Shown: positions 24,423 to 35,901, counted from the stretch's first letter. The stretch: DNA of 64,000 nt from Floccularia luteovirens (GCA_009739215.1 VSJF01000002.1:2604001-2668000), one strand, 5' to 3'. Notes: generated by a model not told the origin, from the sequence alone. Made by a program: numbers and translations.

Positions 24423-25008
24423 TAATTGATTGGTTCTGATATAAATGAATGTACAGAAAATGGCCGTATTGTTATTACATTAACATGTTCTGCTGGTGCT
24501 GGTATATCTCTTTGAGCAGATGCGTTTTTAAAATGTTTCCTTTTCGCTGGCAAGTAGTAAGAACTACTTAGCACTTGAATCATGCTTCATACTTGATTGC
24601 CATCTCATCAGATGCTGCTGAGCAAAATGAAAGTCATGGATTTAGAACAGAGATCTTGACTGACCAGCTGGAACAGCTTCTACTGGAAAAGTGCAACCTG
24701 TAGCTCTGTCAGGAACCTGGCAACTCTGACGACCTCCGATATTTTACCATCAACTCAGCTTTACTCCGAGGTCATGGGAATATTCCTTTGTCCTATTTAT
24801 GTTATCTCCATCCTTGTTATCTAATGGAGATAACATAGATAATCTTCTACTACTTGAACTGTAGTCTTGTACTTATGATTTCTCAAAATTTTTTTGTTAC
24901 AGTATCCGTCTGCGTGCAGTTCTTTTCTCATGTAGGAACACAGTTTTATGACACTGTTATTCAATTCGCTAAATGCAAATACAGAACTGTCAACTCTAAA
25001 CCATCACC
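24423..25008. other. Intergenic region with hairpin
   Basis: 586 bases between two plus-strand genes. Apart from the perfect inverted repeat at 24798-24837 (separate entry), the region is AT-rich without genes. A pyrimidine/A-rich leader precedes the F-box start. Confidence 0.6.
24798..24837. repeat. Perfect inverted repeat, 14-bp arms
   Basis: Arms TATGTTATCTCCAT (24798-24811) and ATGGAGATAACATA (24824-24837) are exact reverse complements, separated by 12 bases. As RNA this would form a stable hairpin. It lies about 375 bases after the stop of the aldo/keto reductase and 170 bases before the F-box gene. It may be a 3' UTR or promoter element, or the trace of a small inverted-repeat element; there are no flanking target duplications that I can see. 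Confidence 0.75.
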
Positions 25009-27088
25009 ATGAAGAAACCCGCACAAAATCACGATTCGAGTTCTCCCCCCGGAACAACTCCAGATTTGACACATTCAATACGATCTGCTGCCAAATCAGA
25101 CATTGCCGCCAAAGCACAAAACATCCTTCTCTCGGACACAACGCTTACCCCTGTCCAAGAAATGGAACTTGCCACAGCTGAGCTGCTCGCAAACAATCCA
25201 TTCGTAGCTCCACCTTCCGGTGCGTGTCTTCTTATCAACAAAATACCTCCAGAGCTTCTAGCTCGTATCTTTTGGCTCGGTATGGAAAAGGAAGTGTATG
25301 ATGCACGTGACGATCCATCGTCAATAGACTTCCCAGTGGCTGACATTTCGGACACCAAATCACTGGGACATGGAGAACGTGATACAAATGCAATGGGTGA
25401 AGGTGACGATGCAAACTGGACAGATGAAGAGGATGATTCTAGTATCATGTCTGAGAGGAACGAAGATAGTGATTTTGGCAGTGAATCAGGTGAAGAACCC
25501 ACTTTGCCATTCCAAGTGTTAGTCTCACATGTCTGTCGACACTGGCAAGATGTTGCTCTATCTGAAGCTTCTTTGTGGACCAAAATCAAGTTCTTTTTCC
25601 CTCTGTCATTCGAAAAATATGCCGCATACATTTCTCGGACACGTGGACAGCCAATTGATGTTATTATTGATTGTCTAATTTATGACCACACACAGGACGT
25701 AGCACAATTATCGGAGGTTGCGGAAGACTCGTCTCCCGCCGAGGCTGAGGAACACATATTCACAGCGCCAGATCGGAATAGTAACTCTAGCTCCTCCTCT
25801 TCCGAGCCACAATCTATACCACATGAAGACCTCATGGAAATACTCAATTTTGTGACTCCATACGTTGCAAGATGGCGAGCATTTGTGGTCATCGTGAGAT
25901 CATATACTTACATGTATGTCGTGTTAAAGTGTTTTGCTGCATGTGGCCTAGCACCGTGTCTTGAATTTCTCCAGTTGTACGATTATGGCGACTGGGAATA
26001 TGATGGTTTCCAACCACGTGACATTGCTACACGATTTGTGCCTTTCGGTGGAAGGGGGGGGGGTGACATTGCCAAGCATAACTGTCCACGACTTAAGTAT
26101 GTAACCTTGCGGGGAGGAGCTCTGGATTGGGCTCGTTGTTATGGGCTGTTGAGTGGACTACACACAATGGAACTTACCCACCATGAGAGGAACTTATGCC
26201 CATCGTATCAAGTATTTCATGACATCATTTCGAGCTCGCCGCAGTTGCATACCCTCAATCTTTGTCTTCTTGGACTGTTGCAAATTATTCACTTGGGACA
26301 GCCACTAGATACTCTGGGAGAGACCAGCGAAGAACCATGGTGGGGTGACCCAATCGAGATCCCAACACTGAAAGAACTTGTTTTATGCTGCCACGACCCT
26401 GATTATGCGGTAGCACTAGTGCAACATCTATATTTACCCAATCTGAACAAACTCACTCTTGACTCTGAGGACAAGGATTATACCACGCTTGGACATGCAC
26501 TTGCTCAGCCTGTGCACAATTCTGGTCACACCCACTTTCTCCTTAGTGGGTTAGAATATCTCAAGATTGAAAAGTTTCCCTGCAACGATGACGCGGCACG
26601 AGTAATGCTGGAACAGTTATCAAGACTTCGTAGCTTGAGTCTGAATTGTACGAAGAAAGAGGAAAGGGTCTTCTTCAACAAATTGATGCTACAGTGTGAA
26701 GGTGCGGAAGGGATGCTTTACTGCCCATCGCTGCATACTCTATACATTAGAGGTGTACAGGTTGCGGATATGGTGTCTCTCGTCGCGAAACGTCGTTCGG
26801 CAGGTTGCCCATTAAAGCAAGTTCATGTATGGGCAGACGGATTTGTTGTTGATACGGAGGTGGGGTGGTTAGAACAAAATCTGGATCTGTTCGAAATTCA
26901 TGAAGTATACGAGTATGAAAGCTACAACAGTAAGTAAGAAATTTTTTAGTCTTGCTATGTGTACTAATCTCAAATATTCCGCTAGTTCGCGTCCCTCGTT
27001 ACAGTAAGAAATTTCTTAGTCTTGCTATTTGGTACTAATGTCAAATATTCTGCTAGTTCACGTCCCTCGTTACTATTTGCCTGGGTGA
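25009..27088 (+). CDS. F-box-like protein with duplicated last intron
   Basis: Exon 1 (25009-26929), a 18-nt exon (26986-27003) and a last exon (27057-27088) give 656 residues. The F-box follows residue 75: LLINKIPPELLARIFWLGME, then an acidic insert and VLVSHVCRHWQDVALSEASLW. The rest is a repeat-poor LRR-like helical/beta region (LRSLSLNC, LHTLYIRG). F-box proteins bring substrates to SCF ubiquitin ligases; the partner is unknown. A 10-G run at 26053-26062 sits in frame, and the reading frame is open through it. The 3' end carries a tandem repeat that doubles the last intron (see the next entry). The original C-terminus probably read NIRVPRYYLPG; now RVPRY is present twice. Confidence 0.85.
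26930..27074 (+). repeat. Tandem duplication of an intron plus 18 nt of exon
   Basis: Two copies of a unit of about 70-71 bases lie head to tail (about 26935-27004 and 27005-27074). Each holds a 5' splice site (gtaag), a tactaat branch site, gctag and the exon start TTCGCGTCCCTCGTTAC or TTCACGTCCCTCGTTAC. The copies differ at a handful of positions. Both introns (26930-26985, 56 nt; 27004-27056, 53 nt) keep usable ends, and the exon between them is 18 nt, so the frame is preserved. Confidence 0.88.
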
Positions 27089-28657
27089 TGCCAGAAATAT
27101 CACTGTAAGCGAGAGGTTAGTGTACATTTGAGCCCTCCTTTTGATGACTTGAAGAGTAGAATAATAGTAGTGCTATATATGGTCACCGATATGTGAAAGC
27201 TGCTGACATTACGGGGATTGATTCCAATGTAGCTTTCTGTACTTTGGCTAGCCATAAGAAAACCTGGACGAGGTGGAGGGAACTCTAGACGGTGTGGGGG
27301 CGTCATGACAATGGTAGTTAGACCTATAAATCGGATGAGCAAGGGTAGCTTTACAGCGCTTTCAGAAAACCTTGAGACTCGCCATTATTAAAAAAATATG
27401 GTCATTGTGGACGCGCAGAAATAGTTATAAGTGCGTATAGGTATTGCCGCTTGAACCATTGATATACAATGGGATAACAACAGGGTTTACTCGAGTATAG
27501 TATCGCCAAATTACATTGGCGTGGCGTGGCAGTGTACGCCAACGTGGGTTCGAACATCTTTTTGGGTTAAATTGGCCTGATGGGGAGTAGGCGGACTAAC
27601 TCCTCTCTCCCGCTCTCCCTTTTTCTTTACCATCATGGTTCCAATCATCCTCTTTATCCGTTCATGTATCAGGACTTGCAATTCCAATACATATAGCTTC
27701 CAACTCCGGACTCAGAAGATAAAAAAGATCAATAATCTAAGCAGTATTAACTTAGAAGTTTAGGACGATCATCATGTTGATTTTGTGTAAATCTACTGCA
27801 AAGCCAATTTATCACTATAGCCAATATGTTAAGCTAAACAACCAAAATAAGGTCGTTCCTCCCTTCCCTGGTACAAGTAATCAAATGGGATAGACACCCG
27901 AACTGACTGGACTACAAAATCAGCGTATTTAACCACCCATCTACCAATCCAAACCACAACCCGATTCAAACAATCAGCATTTCACTGTTCATATCCAAAA
28001 TCCCAACGTTGAGAGCTCACCGCGCAGCCAAGCAACATACAACAACGCTCAACCCCTAAGAGGAGCAGAAGCTATATGAAGCTTAGAGTCGGGAGCTTGC
28101 ATCAATGAGGGGGGTTAAGAAAGTGATAATGCGCAATAGAGAGTTGAGATGGGAAAGGAAGGTTGACAGGGAAGTGATGCGATGAAACTGAGAACAACAG
28201 GGCGGTGGTGGGAAGGAATAGCTGCGCAAGGAATAGAATAAAACCGGCGAAACAAAGGTCCACACAAATAGAACATATTTCGTCGTCCATGAGAATGGGG
28301 TAATGCTAAACGAGACCATAACAATGTCGAGATCAAGAGACTAAATATAGGGAGCCAAATGGTGAGAGCTGAGAGGCATGAAATAAGTGGATGGAAATGC
28401 TGACGAATTAAAGACCCAATATATATGTCGATCCAATGAGATGAGATAAGAGGCGAGATAGGAAACTCGCATTTTTGTACAGCCATAACATGGATATTGT
28501 TAAGGTATCTTGTGGGTGGTGATGGGCGCTCGCGATCGTTTCCACTGACGAGGGTGTAGTGACTGCTGAGACAGTCGCCACAAAAATGTAGAGTTGCGAA
28601 GGCTTAACCACAGGAGGGTGAATTGGTAGGGAGCCATCTGGTGATTTGTGAGGGCGA
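27089..28657. other. Long intergenic region between F-box gene and bZIP gene
   Basis: About 1.57 kb between convergent 3' ends. No coding exons with splice signals and similarity were found on either strand. Part of it is probably the 3' UTR of the bZIP gene, which in HAC1-type mRNAs can be long. A GC-rich patch at 27520-27550 contains the near-palindrome TTGGCGTGG...ACGCCAA. Confidence 0.5.
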
Positions 28658-30039
28658 TTAAAACACGCCTACACCGGTAGTACTTTGCTGTATATCCCAG
28701 CCTAGTTCCAGTGCTGGCATGAACTCCCCATTCTCACTAGATATATGCGTGCCTTCGGCCCCGACTACGCCCACCATACTTTCCAATATCTGCTGCATTT
28801 CAATCTCATCGTTCCAACCGACAGGTATGCTGAACGAAAGGTCCTGCAGGTCGCCTAGACCTGGCTTGATAACATTGGTATTCGTAGGTATGTCCATACT
28901 GCCCCATGTCTGCCCAAGACCGTCTTTTCCCTCGACCTTATCAGTTTCTTGTGCGGCATCACCCGTTCCACTAAGAATTAACGCCTTTTCTTCTGTGGAG
29001 GCATCCACAAGAGGCAATGCCTCGTACGTGGTACACGGCGACGGGGCGAGAATCTCGCGGAACAAGTCTTCCATCGCCTCATCGTCGAGTTCGAACTCAA
29101 CGGTTGCCGAGCTGTCAAGGCTTTTACCTGTATCATTGACTGTGGGGGAGGAAGAATCGGCGCACGCAAGACCACCCGCTGCAGGGACGCTGAGGGGTAC
29201 TCGGCGGTCGCCACCCGTGCTAGGTGGCGAGTGGTCTCTTGTGATACGATGTGAGGTGAAGCGTGAGATTGGACAGGCGATGCAGGGCCGGGAGTAGATG
29301 GGAGGCTAGAATCCGAAGAGCTGAATGTTGATGGTGTGGAAAGAGTAAAATTCGGATTGGCAGAAATGGGTGCAGGGAAAGCGGATGAATTTGAAGTGTT
29401 GTTCAGGTCCATATCATGATCGAGAGACGCATGGGAGGGAGCAGGTGAAGGGAACACAGACGTATTATACTTTGGCGTATGTGTAGGTGCTGAATCAGAT
29501 TTTGAATCGTTTGATACTGAAGGTGATACAATTGTTGCAGACGATGAATTTACAGAGGTGGTAGGTGTAGAGGTTGAGGGCGCGGAGGAGATACCCGTTG
29601 GTAGGCCTTGTGCTGCTAGAGCCTTGACGACCGCATCCCAACCTTTTTCGAGTGTTTTAATTCGCTCTTTCAGTTCTTCGTTCTCACGTTCCCTAGCACG
29701 CTCACGCTCACGTTCAGCTTCAAGCTGCCTTGTGTTTGTTGGTACTGTTGCAGTAATCATACCCATACCAGCACGAAGTTGGCGATTCTCTTCCTCGAGT
29801 TCTGCTACACGACGCTCGAGGTAAGAAAACTGTGCCTTTCTTCGGTCACGCGAGTTTTGCGCTGCAATTCTGTTACGATGAGCGCGAGCCTCTTTGCGCT
29901 CCTCTGAAGAGGATTCTGTACGGGCACGTTTACGAGAAGGGCCAGGCTCTGAGCGTTCAGGAGCGGGTGAAACTGGATCTGAGGAGGAAGATGAGGGAGA
30001 TGGTAGGGAAAGAGATGAGGGGTCTATGAAAGAAGACAT
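28658..30039 (-). CDS. HAC1: HAC1/XBP1-type bZIP regulator with unconventional intron
   Basis: The start at 30039 opens a Ser/Pro-rich N-terminus, then the basic region RAHRNRIAAQNSRDRRKAQ and a leucine zipper (SYLERRVAELEEENRQLRAG) at about residues 50-90, and a second coiled coil. The N-AAQ-SRDRR pattern fits Hac1/XBP1, the unfolded-protein-response regulator. The frame from the start ends at 28978 (353 residues), while a conserved-looking acidic C-terminus (EFELDDEAMEDLF) lies in another frame ending at 28658. Removing 3n+2 bases between Ire1-like sites joins them: 23 nt (29204-29182) or 38 nt (29219-29182), giving 452 or 447 residues. There are no GT-AG ends. The gene symbol is inferred from this combination. 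Confidence 0.8.
29182..29219 (-). promoter_or_regulatory. Probable Ire1 unconventional splice region of the bZIP mRNA
   Basis: The 3' site reads CTG|CAGC, matching the Ire1 consensus CNG|CNGN, in a 7-base loop closed by UCC/GGG. There are two 5' options. CCG|CCGA fits the consensus (23-nt intron). Alternatively TAG|CACG sits in a 7-base loop on a perfect 7-bp stem, CGCCACC/GGUGGCG (38-nt intron), but matches the loop consensus less well. Flanking CAAG-ACCA can pair with UGGUCUUG around both sites. Both choices change the frame identically. Confidence 0.6.
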
Positions 30040-30697
30040 GGCGAGATGTTGGAAACGGGGAGAGAAACGTCAGACAGATCAATACGTTGAATGAGAGAGT
30101 AGGTAAGTAACGGATAGAAGAAGTATGAACTAGGGATACTGCAGAGAGCAGGACGGACTACGTGGAGGTCGTAGAGAAAAGAGAAAAGTTGTCGTGGAAG
30201 CTACGTGGCACTTATATGTGTTATTACACAAACATGTCAAAATACGTTCACGTGAATACTCCTGTGCTATAACCACCATCATGCCCTGTATATTATCGTA
30301 GACCTTAGAATGCTTCTAACTAACAACCCCCTGTGCAAATTTTGCATCAATACGTGATAAGGACGCTGGCGGAACAGTCTTTGCACAAGTACCGCGATCG
30401 TCTGGCTGGAAACGACTGTTCTATGATAACTACTAGAGCAGTGTTGCTTTGGAGATGACAGGATGTCTGTCAGCGCCCACTGCAAGGGCGAAACACAACA
30501 CAAGTAATGGCGCTGTCGCTTATGTAAACGACAAAATCACGAAAACGGTATACGAGTTACCCAACAAAGTACTTCTGGAACCCGACGTGATCTGCGCCCG
30601 TTGAGCGATAGACGCACCTCCGAGGATGTCATTCCTTAAATGTAATTGTATGCGCCATATCCTTCTTATATAAACCCTTTCCCTCTTTCGATTCCCC
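30040..30697. promoter_or_regulatory. Shared upstream region of bZIP and membrane-protein genes
   Basis: 658 bases between divergent starts. On the bZIP side a GCCACGT core (minus strand, 30209-30203, plus strand ACGTGGC) and another ACGTGG near 30158 resemble XBP1/Hac1 UPR elements. On the other side a TATATAAAC box lies at about 30666, some 30 bases before the plus-strand start. Self-activation of HAC1 is known in yeast; here it is inference from short motifs. Confidence 0.4.
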
Positions 30698-33259
30698 ATG
30701 GCTTCTCTTTCCTCTTCCCCTCTCCCTGCGATTCCTCCTGCCCTCTTTTTCTTCGTTCCTCTTGCCGCCGTACCCCTCGTCATCATCGCAGTAGTACAAC
30801 ATCCCCGCAAACGCCACTCCCTATGTTCTGCCCTCTTTCCAATTCTTGCACTCTCAACCCTCTCTACAACAGCTGGCGCGGTTGGTCTTCGCGCGGCAGT
30901 CGGTCCTTTTTCCCTTACAAGCGCAGAACTTGCCATTCAGGCCATCTTTTCCTGTCTTTGTAAGTTCTCAAGGCCTCGCGCCCAACGCGGAATCGTTGAT
31001 TTTATCAGTGGGCGCTTGTCTCCTTTACCTCAGTCCAAAGATAGATACGACAACGGGTCGCATTCACACCTGTTCTTTGATTATTGTTCTGCTCTGCGGT
31101 ACGCGGTTCCTGACCATAAATCCGGATGACATCTGACGCGCATATAGCCACCCTCATGTCCCTCCTGACCCCTTTCCTCGCAATACCTGTTGTTCTTCCT
31201 CGCATTCTTTTCCTTATTTTCTCAATAGCCCTTCTTCCCCTCATGGCATTTGTGCTCTATATTCGGCACACTCCTATGCCAATCCAGATATCCCCTGGCC
31301 TCCCTGTCATGATGTCAAGTTTGTCACCACCATCTGCTTTTACTGTGCTGTTCCCGACACACGACAAAAAGCCTAGTGTTGATTCTAATTTGACCCTTAC
31401 AGCTGTCGACCATTCCTCATCTTCTCATCAAGTCGATGTAGAGTCATCTCAACAACGTTCTCGGTCGATAGACAAACAGAAGTTGTTTCCGCTTGTTCTC
31501 CTCTCTTCAGTTTTGGCAGCCATTACAGCTTGCATCATTGATGTCATAGGCATTGCTGGACGCGCAAAATTTCATGTGCATTCTGAACAGCTGCTTAGGA
31601 TAGCTCAAACAGCCTGTGCCGTTCTCTGCACTGTTGGCGTTATGGGTGCTCATATTCGTATGTACTTTAATATCTTATTTTTTCGGAGTACCGACTACAT
31701 TTCCAGTCCACATCTATATTCAGCCATCAAGTATCAACGGGTCACTCCTCAACATACCAACGGAGATTGGAACCACCCCCCTCACCCACGCACCGTCACG
31801 TCGTTCGTTGAAGCGCCCGCCTCTTTCGAGGTTAGATATGCGTGTAGGACCCCTCAGCAGGTTGGACCGATTTGAATTACCGACAGAAGGAACACCAGGC
31901 TCACCGCCCAATGTGGATGTGCCACATCTTTCCCAGTCATACCACAAGTTCAAAAGGGGGTTCCATGCAAGGTTCGCGTCAGTTTCTCCATCATTTTCAT
32001 CCCCTCGGCAGAAACGGACCCCGATTATCAGATCATACTCCGAGCGCAGTACAGATGAACCTAGCAGCGTTTACTCCGAAACTTCGTTCATGCAAACTTT
32101 AAGCTTATACACAGAAGGAGCTTTGGAAAACTGTGCTCCCCCTTTCAGTCTATACACGGATTCGTCGAATACTTGTGCAGAAACTCCAAGCTCATATGCC
32201 AATAACCCTGCCAGTCGACAATTACCCCCACCCTCTAGCTCGGTACATTCCAGCGAGACAGTCTTCCCATACCCAAGAGCTGACTCGATCAAAGAAGATA
32301 TAGGATGCAAGTTTTTAAACTCAAAACCAACCACTTCGCGCCACCCTTTGTCTATCCATACCCATCCATCCTGCCCGTTCCCGTTTCAACGCGCCACGTC
32401 GAGAAATTTGTTAAGGCCTGCATCCGCCCGCTGCTTTCCTCCGTACGGCGCAAGAACACAAGGAAATATGCACGACGGGTCGCATGCTAACAGTAGGCGA
32501 CTTACTTCCGATTCTGGTCATGCGCAGGGGACAGAAGGTGATTTCTTGGACTTGCGCGACCCATTTACGTCGTCAGCACCTTTCACTGTGCCTAGAAGGA
32601 TGGGTGCCGTTGTAGAACGAAGAAACAACAAGGGAGAAGGAAGAAAGGCCTGTGGAATGAAGATACGCGATTCTGGAGTGGCATTCGATCATACATACGA
32701 GGAGGCCGAAACTCACCTGAGCGAGTGGGGTGGTTTACCCCTTTCAGCACAATCTTTCGCGCGCACTAGTGGCGTTAGGGTTAGTGGAGACGCAGCCACC
32801 ACTAAAACCTCTGTGACAGTGGCTACAAAGAAAATGAGGCAGCTTACTACTCATCCTGAGGACAATACACAAAAGCATCGCCACATAGCTTTTGGATCTA
32901 AGAAGGCTACCCGCGGGCAAACAAGAAATGCCGCAAGACCGCTAACCGACACATTAAAAAGCTCAAGCACGAGGGTCGCAGGAGCCTCGAACGCCTCAAA
33001 ACACAGGGTTTCTTCAAGAGGAGGTCAGCAACATCCTGGCGGCCAATCCGCAATATATAAAGTGGCAAAATATGCAACTCCGTCAGCCATAAAATCTAGC
33101 TATACACCTGTCCGGAAGGGAGTAGTTGAAGGTGCATCAGCAATTCTATTCAAGCCACAAAGAGAAACAGAGGATGCAGAGCTTGGCATGGAGGAAGCAT
33201 TGCTTGCTCACCGTCTCTTGCAACGGCTCGACAGGGATTTGGGGATAAGTAGGGATTAG
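30698..33259 (+). CDS. Multi-span membrane protein with long disordered tail
   Basis: Exons 30698-30959, 31009-31098, 31148-31657 and 31707-33259 join in phase to 804 residues. All three introns are exactly 49 nt. The first 320 residues hold about seven or eight hydrophobic segments (ALFFFVPLAAVPLVIIAVV, ILFLIFSIALLPLMAFVLYI, LFPLVLLSSVLAAITACII, CAVLCTVGVMGAHI). The remaining 480 residues are Ser/Pro/Arg-rich and disordered. No known transporter or receptor motif was recognised. Reading without the first two introns would look like two frameshifts, but canonical donors (gtaagt, gtacgc) and a ctgac branch site support splicing. A basidiomycete hypothetical protein is the safest description. 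Confidence 0.78.
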
Positions 33260-34713
33260 AGGTGACAACTTGATTATCACTTACATTTGCTCCCTTTCTC
33301 TTTGTATTTATATTCTGCATTGCCTAACATTTTTCGCGTTGATGGAACGTAGATATTTCTTATTCGTAACCTATTATTGCGCCGTCCCAATCGGTTGCAT
33401 TCGGAATTGTAATTTTGGCACATGTTGTTTTGGGAATGCCAGATTTTTCCAGTTCTTCGCTTTCCCCTTTCTTTGGTACCGTTCCCCTGCTGAATGGCCC
33501 ATTTATTATTTAGGAATACCATGTATGAGAAATATACTTCGTGAACGTTTGAACCCTGGACTATATCACGATTTAACTATGTTACGGTGGTACGGAGTCG
33601 GACAACCGGGTTAAGTGTCGCATAATACATCCGACATGCCATGAAGAAAACAATGAAGTACACAGGAACCAGATGGGTGATGTCATTATCCCATAGATTT
33701 CTGTACTTGTGCTCCTTTCCGGGCCGCCGGCGTAATTAGAATTATATCAACAGACCAAAATTCATCAGAATTGTCTTATTTTACTGCGGCAGACGAAAAA
33801 GACAGTATCAAACTTAAAGTTGACTGACATTTCTTCTCCCTCCCTAAAGCCGTAAAGCTGATGTATAGAAAAATAATGAATACCGGAGATTGTCTGGTCG
33901 TCCGACTTGGGGATAACTGGAGGGCCCTGGAGGGAACTCTCAGGTCTGTACATGGCCAATTCAAGGTGCTTATTTTTGTACCTTGACCGCTATCAATCAC
34001 ACTTCGTGGGGTGATTTGCTTTGAGCTCAAAAGGCAGGGTTTCCAGCGAACGTACTACATCACAGCGGTGCACAAAAGATGTGAACTATTTTGTAATATC
34101 AAGGACAACAACGCTCACCTCAAATAGATTTCATCGTTCATCGATACATCTAATACAGATGGATTACTACGTACGTGCCTCGTTGTATTAATGTACATAT
34201 GTCATACAGGGACACCTTGTGATTCCACAATCACATCTTTTGTTACCTGGGTCCACCACATTCGGAGGTTTCTTCCCCACAATCCAGTTCGGTGGTCATA
34301 TTGGCTCATTCAGTAGATGTGTCATTGCACTTTTTAACGTTCCATTTTTCATGTGCCCGAGTTGTACTAGTAACGTCATAACACTGCGCACTGTAATCCC
34401 CGAAAGCATAATGAAACACTCAATTTTGAGTGGATCTTGCCTCCATTCAGATAAGGAATATCGGGGATCGTCCTTACATATGAAAATTCACCCGGATGAT
34501 TGTGAATTGCGACGACCAAAGAACATTTGCTTTCTTGCATGGAAGGATGAATGCAGTATAAATAACCGAAATAGCGTTCATGATCACGCGTATCATGTGG
34601 ACTAAAATAAAAAGAACAATCCATTCGAAATTTCGGTTCTATCTGGATGGTTACTTACATACTTACTTATTCAAATATAACGACCGACCCTCTCACCAGC
34701 AATCAATAACAGC
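33260..34713. other. Intergenic region, possible coding remnant
   Basis: About 1.45 kb between convergent genes. A short plus-strand stretch at 33861-33990 could encode NTGDCLVVRLGDNWRALEGT, which resembles a KOW-type beta motif, but it has no convincing start, partners or continuation. The open frame at 34219-34605 has no recognisable features. Nothing else was found. Confidence 0.45.
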
Positions 34714-35901
34714 CTAAACATTACATATGCGACCTGATACAGTTGTGGTGTATCCCTTCAGGATATCAATGGACCGTATTTGAGTGATCGAGTCGGCTTG
34801 GGGTGGCCCATTTGACCAACAAGGGTCCCCGTTACTCCAAGTATTCCAGATCCAATGACCAGCTTGAGTTGGTATCTGGAAATATATAAACGTAAGTGAA
34901 CGAATAGTACATAAAAGTATGGGATAATTACGTTGCTGGTTAAGCGCGCTTTTTGTTGTCCATCAATATAGAAAGTGGTAGCACTACTTGTCCACTAAAG
35001 TAATTGAGGGTTACATTAATGCAATTCTAGAATTTCGGAAATGAGACAACGCACATCAATACGATACTCTGTGGAACATATGTAGTTCATTAATGGGTGG
35101 CTATTGAGAGGTAGTATTCACGAACCATGGAAACCAGCTCTCGGATCGAATGTGAAGGGAATTGTGGAATGAGTAGACTGACCACCTGGTGTCAACGCCT
35201 GCATGATTTATTTTCAATGCTTGAGAACAAAAGAATCAATAAATTTATAATACCTGATTGGTTGCCCAGATTCCAGCAGGCACGCATGCACTTGGTGAGG
35301 ATATAGTACTTGTCAAAATCTCAAAATCAATCTCCTCGTTATCGTTCACTATTTTTATCGGATGAAATGTTACAGAGGTAAGATCATGTAATGTTGAAGT
35401 ATTTCTTACGATAAAAGAAGTTTCCTTCCACGATTCCGGGAACGGAGCTAGATTTTTGTACAGTGCGCACTGACGCATACTTGAAAGTATCATCTGTGAC
35501 AAATTCGGCGCTTTGTATAGAGCCACTACCAGGATAAGCAGACACTTTCATATTGAGTGTGCCAGCTCCTAGCGCGAGGTTTCCTGGACTAAAAGTGTGT
35601 GGAACTGGCGAACCACTGATTGTGTAGTCACTGATTGATAGTCCATGCGAGCTATCCGGGAAGACACCACGTCACTATGTGTATTAATTCAAACGTAGAG
35701 ATAAACTTACGAAAGCAGAGCTGCAACGTCACCTCCGGATTGGGCAGTAGAAAAATCGACTTGGACTCTTTGTTTAAACCCTCCCGTGATACCGGAGACG
35801 ACGTATGTATCGCATGCAGTTTGACGTTCCTCTAAAAGGCTAGCTGAAAGCGTAGAGACATGGAGCAGGATGGTGACTACTACGCTAAAAAGAGAAATCA
35901 T
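34714..35901 (-). CDS. Secreted GH16-type glucan-active enzyme
   Basis: Seven exons starting at 35901 with a signal peptide (MISLFSVVVTILLHVSTLSA). The catalytic signature EIDFE of glycoside hydrolase family 16 (ExDxxE type) is in exon 3 (NDNEEIDFEILTS). The beta-sandwich strands continue with FHEYRIDWTSSATTFYIDGQ and GHWIWNTWSNGDPCW, matching the family's W-rich C-terminal part. About 290 residues. GH16 enzymes cut or transfer beta-1,3/1,4 glucans in cell walls; this compact type without a GPI signal is probably wall-remodelling. The end (SGRICNV) is short, and no transmembrane or GPI site is seen. Introns: all GT-AG. Confidence 0.87.

Noticed and set aside
25029..25631. A 200-codon open frame on the minus strand
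   Set aside because: It lies wholly opposite the F-box exon, has Ser-rich composition mirroring the sense strand and no family features.
30960..31147. Two apparent frameshifts in the multi-span membrane protein
   Set aside because: Two 49-nt introns with good donors (gtaagt, gtacgc) and acceptors restore phase exactly, so no frameshift is needed.
34219..34605. Plus-strand open frame of 128 codons
   Set aside because: Composition and lack of conserved pattern suggest chance; there is no signal peptide or clear start context.
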